Below, one piece after another: positions 5,687-10,246 of a stretch of 10,246 nucleotides of DNA. The notes under the pieces are model-generated. The model had not been told where the DNA came from, made no database searches, and saw only the letters and a list, made by a program, of their open reading frames with translations. Made by a program: the position numbers and the translations under genes. The first letter of the stretch is position 1, and each line of letters opens with the position of its first letter. The stretch is taken from positions 1 through 10,246 of the forward strand of contig CAJTOM010000079.1 of NCBI GenBank assembly GCA_910577915.1, in the 5' to 3' direction. Source of the DNA: an uncultured Oscillospiraceae bacterium (lineage in GTDB: Bacteria > Bacillota > Clostridia > Oscillospirales > Oscillospiraceae).

Positions 5687-7102
5687 TCAGTCCGCGTCGT
5701 CGATGGCCGCCTGGGCGTTGCTCTGGAGTTCCGCCATGGCGTCCTCGGCGGTCATCTCACCGTTGATGACATAGCGGGTGTACTCTTCCACCATGCTCTG
5801 AATCTCGGCAAAGGCGGTGATGTTGTCCTCCGCATAGGCGGGCTCGCCGATGGCGATGACATACTTGGTGAAGCTGTCAACATCAATATATTTGGAGGCG
5901 TTTTCTTCGGAGCCGAACACCACGTCCACAATCTCGGAGGGGTCGGCGCCGGTCCAGGTGCTGGCGTGTCCGGCGGCGTACATGTACTTGCTGCCCTGGG
6001 TGGCGAGGAATTTGGCGAAGGCGTAGGCGGCGTCGGGATCCCCCGCGTTCTTGCTGATGCATACGAAGGAGTTGGGCATTGCGCCGCCCATATAGTTCGT
6101 CTCGCCGGCGGCGTTGGTGGGATAGGGGGCGTAGGCGGTCTTGAACGAGGGATCGGCGGCGGCGATGTAGCGGGTCAGAATGGACTCCACCGTGGTGGCG
6201 TTGGTCCCGTTCAGATACATATCGCGGGATTTGGTGCTGTCGGCCAGGTAGTTGGCCTTGGAGAACCAGATGCCCTCGGCGGCGGCGTCCACCTCCCGCT
6301 GAAGGGCGGCGGCCCACAGGGGGTTGTCAAAGTCGGCGGAGCCGTCCTCCTTGTAAAAAATGTTGAAGCCCTTGCTCTGGCGCACGGCATAGGTCCAGTA
6401 GTCGCTCTGGTTGAAGTCGGAACCGCCGTAGACCACGGTGCTGCCGGAGGCGTCCCGCTCGGTCAGCTTGCGGCAGGCGTCCAGGTACTCGTCCCAGGTC
6501 CAGGCCGTGGGGATCTCGCCCAGGCCGGCGGCGTTCCACTTTTCCGTATTGACCGCCACGTAAATGGAGAGGCCGCCGGAGGGGAAGGCGTAGACGCGGC
6601 CGTTGTACTTGTAGGCGTCAGACCCCCACTCCTTTACCAGATCCAGGTTGTCCGCCGCCAGGCGGTCCGTGATGTCCATGAGCAGGTCGTTGCTCCAGCG
6701 GTTGGCGGTGTTCTTCACGCCGTAGCTGAGGATCACATCCACGTTGCCGGCCATCATGGAGGTGTCGGCGGCCACGTTGCCGTCGCTGTTGTTCTTATAG
6801 ACCTCGTACTCCACGGTCACGTTGGGGTAGTAGGAGTTGAATTCCTGGATCAGAGCGTCCGTGCCGTTTTCGCCGGCGAATGCGGTATAAAAGCGGACGG
6901 AGCCGGTCAGTTCGGAGGCGTTGGCGTCGATATAGACCGGGTCGCCGGAGGGAGCGGCCGGCTCCGGCGGATTGACGCTGGCATCGGGAACGGCGGGATC
7001 CGGCGCGTCCGGGGTTTTGCCGCCGTTGTTCCCGCCGCAGCCGGCCAGCAGGCTCAGCAGCATGACCGCCGCCAGGCAAAGAGTAAAAATCTTCTTCATC
7101 AT
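5687..7102 (-). CDS. ABC transporter solute-binding lipoprotein (extracellular family 1)
   Basis: This protein captures the substrate outside the cell and delivers it to the two permeases. The 471-residue precursor has a lipoprotein signal peptide: basic MMKK, a hydrophobic core, and lipobox LLAGC with the lipidated cysteine at 22. A flexible P/D/G/N-rich linker follows to about 55. The mature domain (about 60-465) has the family 1 pattern, including TAFAGENGTDALIQEF near the N-terminus, ILSYGVKN and YAFPSGGLSIYVAVNTEKW around the hinge, and WTWDEYLDAC. Many W and Y residues are compatible with sugar stacking, but the ligand cannot be named. Two adjacent ATGs follow AGGAGG; the first is 4 bases away and the second (7099) 7 bases away, so the second may be used. 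The C-terminus is acidic. It is the second gene of the operon. Confidence 0.94.
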   Translation of the reverse strand: MMKKIFTLCLAAVMLLSLLAGCGGNNGGKTPDAPDPAVPDASVNPPEPAAPSGDPVYIDANASELTGSVRFYTAFAGENGTDALIQEFNSYYPNVTVEYEVYKNNSDGNVAADTSMMAGNVDVILSYGVKNTANRWSNDLLMDITDRLAADNLDLVKEWGSDAYKYNGRVYAFPSGGLSIYVAVNTEKWNAAGLGEIPTAWTWDEYLDACRKLTERDASGSTVVYGGSDFNQSDYWTYAVRQSKGFNIFYKEDGSADFDNPLWAAALQREVDAAAEGIWFSKANYLADSTKSRDMYLNGTNATTVESILTRYIAAADPSFKTAYAPYPTNAAGETNYMGGAMPNSFVCISKNAGDPDAAYAFAKFLATQGSKYMYAAGHASTWTGADPSEIVDVVFGSEENASKYIDVDSFTKYVIAIGEPAYAEDNITAFAEIQSMVEEYTRYVINGEMTAEDAMAELQSNAQAAIDDAD

Positions 7103-7148
7103 GTTTCCTCCTCAGTTTTTGTTTGGCATTGTGTGCAGTTTTATGTAC

Positions 7149-7163
7149 AAGGCGCTCCGCCTT
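7149..7163 (-). other. Small intercistronic hairpin between oxidoreductase and binding protein genes
   Basis: AAGGCG (7149-7154) and CGCCTT (7158-7163) form a 6-bp stem with a 3-base loop in the 87-base gap. On the coding strand the following bases are GTACATAAAACTG, with no T-tract, so it is unlikely to end transcription and the binding protein probably shares the upstream mRNA. No separate promoter was recognised in the gap. Confidence 0.35.
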
Positions 7164-7189
7164 ACACATCCTGTCCCATGGAGCGGAGG

Positions 7190-9001
7190 TCAGAAGACCT
7201 CAAAGGCGAACAGGTGGACGCTGGAACTGCCGTAGTCCTCCTGCTTCTTCTCGCTCTGGTAGGTGGACAGCGGAATCAGCCGGACGGCCAGTGCCGTCTG
7301 ATCGATCCGCCGGCGGATCAGGCGCTGGCGGTTGCTGTCGGTTTCGTACACGGTCCGCCAGGTCCCGTCCTCCCCCAGCGCCTCCACCCGGAAGGATTTC
7401 AGCAGGCATCCGGGAAAGCCGAAGGTGGTGTTGTTGTGGCTCGCGGGGTAGAAAAGCACGGAAGAGGTGTTCAGCCCGTCCGGGTTGCCCTCCACGAACT
7501 CCCGGTCCAGATCGCTGTCCGCCACCAGGCGGAAGCCGGCAATCTGTTCCGGCTTTTGAAACGTGTAGGTGATGGCCATATTGGTTTTTCCGAAGTAGCC
7601 GTTATCCATGCCCCAGATCCGCCGGTCAATGCCATTGATCAGGTTGGAGCAGTCGCCGTAATCGCAGCTGAGCCGCGCCGCCTTTGCCAGAGGGGAGATC
7701 TCCCGCCTGAAGTGGGGCAGAAAACAGTCGTCCTCCATCAGCGCCGCCTGAATCTCCCGGATATAGTCCCTCCCCGCCTGGCGGGGCGAGACGCCGTGGG
7801 CGGCGGCGACGGCGGCGCCCGTGCCGGCAGCCTGGCCCAGGACGGCCACGGTGCCCATAACGCGGGTCGTGCTGATGCCGATATGGGTGCAGCTGATGTT
7901 GCGTCCAGCGAACATCAGGTTGTCCACATTGACGGAGTACAGACAGCGGTAGGGAATGCTGTAGGGCTCAGACAGGCGGCGCTTCTGGAGGTGCCCGCCG
8001 TCCTGGGCGTTCATAAAGAAGCCTCCGGGGAGGTGGTTGTCGATCTGCCAGCCGCCGTAGGCTACGGTGTCGTCAAAGGCCGACGGGTGCTCCACATCCC
8101 GCTGGCTGAGGATGTAGTCCCCCACGTAGCGGCGGCTCTCCCGCTTGCCGGGCAGAAAGCCAACCCACTCCAGTTCCCAGTTCTCTGCGCCGTGGTCGCC
8201 CCAGTTCTTGATGTGGTCCCATACGCCGAAGGCGATTTTCAGCAGCTCGTCCCGGACGGTTTCGGTGTCTGCGATGCTGTCCTGCAGGCCCCCCAGTTCG
8301 ATCCAATAGAAGTTGGTGTTGACGGCGTACAGGTCGTGGGGCTTGTTGTTCATCTCCTGGTCCGTCTTGAAGCGGTAGGCCCAGGGGGGAGGCGTGTAGG
8401 ATACCGGATGATCGGTTTCCCGGGCCTGGATCAGCAGGCTCATGCCCATGGTGTTCTTGTCGGCCTGCTCCAGGCCGAATTCCTCGCAGAATTCCTCCCG
8501 GCTCTCGCGGCCCACCCGGAATTCTGCGCCGCTCAGCGGGGCCAGGATGCTGTCCCCGGAGCAGTCGATGAAGATGTCGGCCGTCACCGTATGCCAGGTG
8601 TAGGTGGTCAGCTGGAAGCCGGTTACGGACCGGATGCGGCTGCCGTCCATCTCCGCCTTGCAGCAGGTGCAGTTGAGCAGCAGGTCGATATTGGGCTCGA
8701 AGCGGACCTTCTCATAGAGAATGCTGTCCCACACGGAGTAGTTCCGTTTGGGGTTGCGGTACATATTTTCCAGCAGCAGCTCCTCCAGCAGCCCCGTCTC
8801 CTGCAGGTTCCTCACCCGCGTCCCCGCGCCGGAGATCCACATGCGGATCTCCGAACTGGCATTGCCGCCCAGTACGGGACGGTCGTGCATCAGGACCACC
8901 TTTGCGCCGCTGCGGGCCGCCGCAATCGCCGCGAACATACCGCCGATGCCGCCGCCGACGACGCAGATCTGCGTCTGGTGTGGGATCTCGCTCAGTTTCA
9001 T
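7190..9001 (-). CDS. FAD-dependent oxidoreductase with C-terminal beta-sandwich-like domain
   Basis: This 603-residue protein is a predicted FAD-binding oxidoreductase of the PF12831 type, often found in carbohydrate loci but with few defined reactions. The N-terminal Rossmann motif is VVGGGIGGMFAA (14-25), followed by DRPVLGGNASSEIR (40-53), the FIDCSGD segment (144-150) and a second dinucleotide-associated region NLMFAGRNIS...RVMGTVAVLGQAAGTG (361-394). No signal peptide is seen, so it is probably cytoplasmic. Residues about 470-603 are outside the usual FAD core and resemble F5/8 type C (discoidin-like) beta-sandwiches: FQKPEQIAGFRLV, then SFRVEALGEDGTWRTVYE, an arginine-rich strand and HLFAFEVF at the end. 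Start ATG 9001 follows AGAGGAG at about nine bases. It is the first gene of the operon, directly under the divergent AraC control region. Substrate and acceptor are unknown; oxidation of an imported sugar moiety is inferred. Confidence 0.85.
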   Translation of the reverse strand: MKLSEIPHQTQICVVGGGIGGMFAAIAAARSGAKVVLMHDRPVLGGNASSEIRMWISGAGTRVRNLQETGLLEELLLENMYRNPKRNYSVWDSILYEKVRFEPNIDLLLNCTCCKAEMDGSRIRSVTGFQLTTYTWHTVTADIFIDCSGDSILAPLSGAEFRVGRESREEFCEEFGLEQADKNTMGMSLLIQARETDHPVSYTPPPWAYRFKTDQEMNNKPHDLYAVNTNFYWIELGGLQDSIADTETVRDELLKIAFGVWDHIKNWGDHGAENWELEWVGFLPGKRESRRYVGDYILSQRDVEHPSAFDDTVAYGGWQIDNHLPGGFFMNAQDGGHLQKRRLSEPYSIPYRCLYSVNVDNLMFAGRNISCTHIGISTTRVMGTVAVLGQAAGTGAAVAAAHGVSPRQAGRDYIREIQAALMEDDCFLPHFRREISPLAKAARLSCDYGDCSNLINGIDRRIWGMDNGYFGKTNMAITYTFQKPEQIAGFRLVADSDLDREFVEGNPDGLNTSSVLFYPASHNNTTFGFPGCLLKSFRVEALGEDGTWRTVYETDSNRQRLIRRRIDQTALAVRLIPLSTYQSEKKQEDYGSSSVHLFAFEVF

Positions 9002-9035
9002 CCTTGTTGTCTCCTCTCCCAGTTGAAAGAAACTG

Positions 9036-9065
9036 TGTCAATTCTTCCAAATAATTGAATTGACA
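9036..9065. promoter_or_regulatory. 9-12-9 inverted repeat over the regulator's -35
   Basis: TGTCAATTC (9036-9044) and GAATTGACA (9057-9065) are perfect complements separated by 12 bases, with arm centres 21 bp apart (two helical turns). The right arm contains the whole TTGACA -35 of the plus-strand promoter. It could be a repressor operator for the regulator gene, or an RNA hairpin in the operon leader, since it also lies between the operon's start site and the oxidoreductase gene. The binding protein is unknown. Confidence 0.5.
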
Positions 9066-9088
9066 TCCAGTTTGATTTCCTGTATAGT
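9060..9088 (+). promoter_or_regulatory. Promoter of the AraC-family regulator gene
   Basis: A perfect TTGACA (9060-9065) and TATAGT (9083-9088) are separated by 17 bases. Transcription from near 9095 would give a leader of about 120 bases. Weaker alternatives downstream are TTGGAA (9110-9115) with TATACT (9134-9139) at 18 bases, and TTTTGG (9141-9146) with TATAAT (9164-9169) at 17 bases; both overlap the direct repeats and would allow autoregulation. Confidence 0.65.
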
Positions 9089-9092
9089 CTGC

Positions 9093-9101
9093 ATTATAAC
9101 A
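9093..9101 (-). promoter_or_regulatory. Activator-type extended -10 promoter of the six-gene operon
   Basis: On the minus strand TGTTATAAT is a perfect extended -10. At spacings of 16 to 18 bases the -35 region (9115-9122) gives AGAAAT, GAGAAA or GGAGAA, none resembling TTGACA. Start near 9086 gives a leader of about 85 bases. A strong -10 without a -35 fits a promoter that depends on an activator bound just upstream, where the direct repeats lie. Its footprint overlaps that of the divergent regulator promoter. Confidence 0.65.
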
Positions 9102-9125
9102 TCATATTATTGGAATTTCTCCTTA

Positions 9126-9156
9126 TTTTGTGATATACTTTTTTGGTTTTGTGATA
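9126..9156. promoter_or_regulatory. Tandem direct repeat, probable AraC-family operator
   Basis: TTTTGTGATA occurs at 9126-9135 and again at 9147-9156, exactly 21 bp apart, with further similarity after each copy (four T in the same register). Tandem half-sites two helical turns apart are the classical binding pattern of AraC-family proteins, which use two HTH motifs. Relative to the predicted operon start, the copies centre near -45 and -66, placing the proximal one next to the missing -35. Binding by the adjacent regulator is inferred. Confidence 0.6.
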
Positions 9157-9213
9157 CGTTTTATATAATTTAGACAAATAAACCGGCAGAAGCGGCGGCG
9201 GGGAGAGTGAAAA

Positions 9214-10134
9214 ATGCTGAACTATTATGCTGTGCATGCACAAAAATACTACACCTCTGTGTATGACGCATTGTCTGCCCTGCGGGTCTGTACCAGCAGC
9301 CGGGGCTGGACAGACTACTATTTTGGCCAATATATGCTTTTTTCCCACCGCATCAATCTCTACGGCAGCAGCAGCTTTCCGGATAAGCTGCATACCCATG
9401 ATTTCTTTGAAATGGACATCTTCTACGGCGGGCAGGTCTCCTACGTGATGGCCGATCATGAGGTGATTCCCGGCAAGGGCGGCATCCTGCTGATTCCGCC
9501 GGGGACGATTCACACCGGACGGCTGATGGAGAGGAGCGAGTTTGACCGGATGGTGTTCTATTTTGAGCCCAGGGCCTTCTCCTTCCTGGGGCGGAGCGGG
9601 CTGCCGCCGCTCTTTCAGAAGACCTCCGCCAGCTACCTGGTAATACATGAGAGCGCCCGCGCCGCATACTGCTATTTGACCCAGAAGATCGAGAGCCTAT
9701 GCGCCCAGGCGGACAACAGCACCGGTCTGCTGGGATTCAGCTATATCATTCAGCTGCTCCACCTGATTGGAACCCAGGCGCAGATCGACCACGAGCATCT
9801 CGCCACGCTGCCGTCCAATGTGCTGGAGATCAAGCGGTATATTGACGAGAACTTCCAGGCGATCTCCTCCACCTCCGACATATCCGACCACTTCTTCTAC
9901 AGCCGGGAGTATATCTCCAGAATGTTCAAGCAGTATTTCAACACCAATATCTCCGAGTACATCACCCACAAGCGGATCGACGCGGCAAAAGAGGCGCTGG
10001 AGGCCGGACAGACTGTGACCCAGGCATTCAATGCCTCCGGTTACCGCAGCATGTCCTCTTTTATCAACACATTCCGCTCCGTCACCTCCATGCCGCCCTC
10101 CCACTACCGGAGGGAGATCATCAAGGGAAAGTGA
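9214..10134 (+). CDS. AraC-family transcriptional regulator
   Basis: This 306-residue protein has an N-terminal cupin-like sensing domain (about 35-120), with LHTHDFFEMDIF at 59-70 and GGILLIPPGTIHTG at 89-102, the usual histidine-containing ligand pocket of AraC sugar sensors. A linker helix region follows. The C-terminal AraC DNA-binding domain (about 204-302) has a first helix-turn-helix at about 220-252 (SDHFFYSREYISRMFKQYF within it) and a second at about 267-299 (AFNASGYRSMSSFINTF, then MPPSHYR). Length is typical. ATG at 9214 is preceded by GGGGAGAG at about seven bases. The gene is divergent from the six-gene operon and is the obvious candidate to activate it in response to the imported compound. 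It faces a short-chain dehydrogenase gene across a large palindrome. Confidence 0.95.
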   Translation: MLNYYAVHAQKYYTSVYDALSALRVCTSSRGWTDYYFGQYMLFSHRINLYGSSSFPDKLHTHDFFEMDIFYGGQVSYVMADHEVIPGKGGILLIPPGTIHTGRLMERSEFDRMVFYFEPRAFSFLGRSGLPPLFQKTSASYLVIHESARAAYCYLTQKIESLCAQADNSTGLLGFSYIIQLLHLIGTQAQIDHEHLATLPSNVLEIKRYIDENFQAISSTSDISDHFFYSREYISRMFKQYFNTNISEYITHKRIDAAKEALEAGQTVTQAFNASGYRSMSSFINTFRSVTSMPPSHYRREIIKGK

Positions 10135-10138
10135 CGCG

Positions 10139-10185
10139 CATGAAGCAAGAGCGGGGACCGGCTGGGTCCCCGCTCTTGCTTCATG
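10139..10185. terminator. 21-bp palindromic hairpin, probable bidirectional terminator
   Basis: Bases 10139-10159 and 10165-10185 are exact complements around a 5-base loop. The GC core AGCGGGGACC/GGTCCCCGCT is followed by CTTGCTTCATG on both strands because the whole element is a palindrome, so each direction has a GC stem with a modestly T-rich tail inside the longer stem. It lies five bases past the regulator's stop and three bases from the stop of the convergent gene, as expected for a shared terminator. Confidence 0.75.
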
Positions 10186-10187
10186 GC

Positions 10188-10246
10188 CTACCCTCTGGTC
10201 TTTCCGCCGGCCACGTTGAGGGTGACGCCGTGGATGTAGCTGGCCT
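10188..10246 (-). CDS. C-terminus of a short-chain dehydrogenase/reductase (cut by right edge)
   Basis: Only the last 18 codons and the TAG stop are inside the window. The peptide ASYIHGVTLNVAGGKTRG has the ending typical of classical SDR enzymes such as FabG-like and sugar dehydrogenases (S-x-I-x-G-x-x-L-x-V-x-GG). These are cytoplasmic NAD(P)-dependent oxidoreductases; the substrate cannot be inferred from the tail. It converges on the AraC regulator and shares its terminator. It may be functionally linked to the FAD oxidoreductase operon, but there is no direct evidence. Confidence 0.72.
   Translation of the reverse strand, partial: ASYIHGVTLNVAGGKTRG

Noticed and set aside
3342..5774. 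Long plus-strand open frames over the permease and GDPD genes
   Set aside because: Their translations are low-complexity, histidine- and aspartate-rich shadows; the minus strand has clear transporter motifs, ribosome sites and operon spacing.
5966..9058. A 1030-codon open frame on the plus strand
   Set aside because: It lies antisense to the oxidoreductase and binding-protein genes, is rich in G, V, H and Q repeats without domains, and reflects GC-rich codon bias of the real genes.
1..10246. CRISPR array, tRNA, rRNA, insertion sequence or phage genes
   Set aside because: No regularly spaced repeats, transposase motifs, cloverleaf or rRNA sequences were found on reading through both strands.

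Overview
The window looks like chromosomal DNA of a GC-rich member of the Clostridia, most likely an Oscillospiraceae-type gut anaerobe (inference). The reasons are AGGAGG-type ribosome sites, sigma-A promoters, a rubrerythrin, a CUT1 sugar-type ABC transporter without its own ATPase, and DUF624 and AraC proteins typical of Firmicutes sugar loci. No RNA gene, CRISPR array, insertion sequence or stretch of more than 300 bases without a gene was seen.

Left part (1-2450), housekeeping. The N-terminal half of an adenine deaminase runs off the left edge on the minus strand. Upstream of it, on the same strand, is a rubrerythrin. Divergent from rubrerythrin is a purine-type phosphoribosyltransferase. 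Each of the three genes has a recognisable promoter. The phosphoribosyltransferase ends in a textbook intrinsic terminator that faces the end of the large operon.

Central part (2518-9001), one six-gene minus-strand operon. In transcription order it encodes an FAD-dependent oxidoreductase with an extra C-terminal domain, a lipoprotein solute-binding protein, two CUT1 permeases, a cytoplasmic glycerophosphodiester phosphodiesterase (GDPD) and a DUF624 membrane protein. The permease genes, the GDPD gene and the DUF624 gene are packed tightly, and the last pair overlaps by ATGA. The binding protein, permeases and GDPD recall ugpB-A-E-Q, but there is no UgpC-like ATPase and no glycoside hydrolase, and the oxidoreductase comes first. 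The likely scheme is import of a small glycoside or glycerophosphodiester, cytoplasmic phosphodiester cleavage and oxidation. The substrate is unknown.

Right part (9002-10246), control. An AraC-family regulator is divergent from the operon. The AT-rich gap between them holds overlapping back-to-back promoters, a tandem 10-bp direct repeat with a 21-bp period just upstream of an operon promoter that has an extended -10 but no -35, and a 9-12-9 dyad over the regulator's -35. A 21-bp palindrome, probably a shared terminator, separates the regulator from the convergent C-terminus of a short-chain dehydrogenase cut by the right edge.
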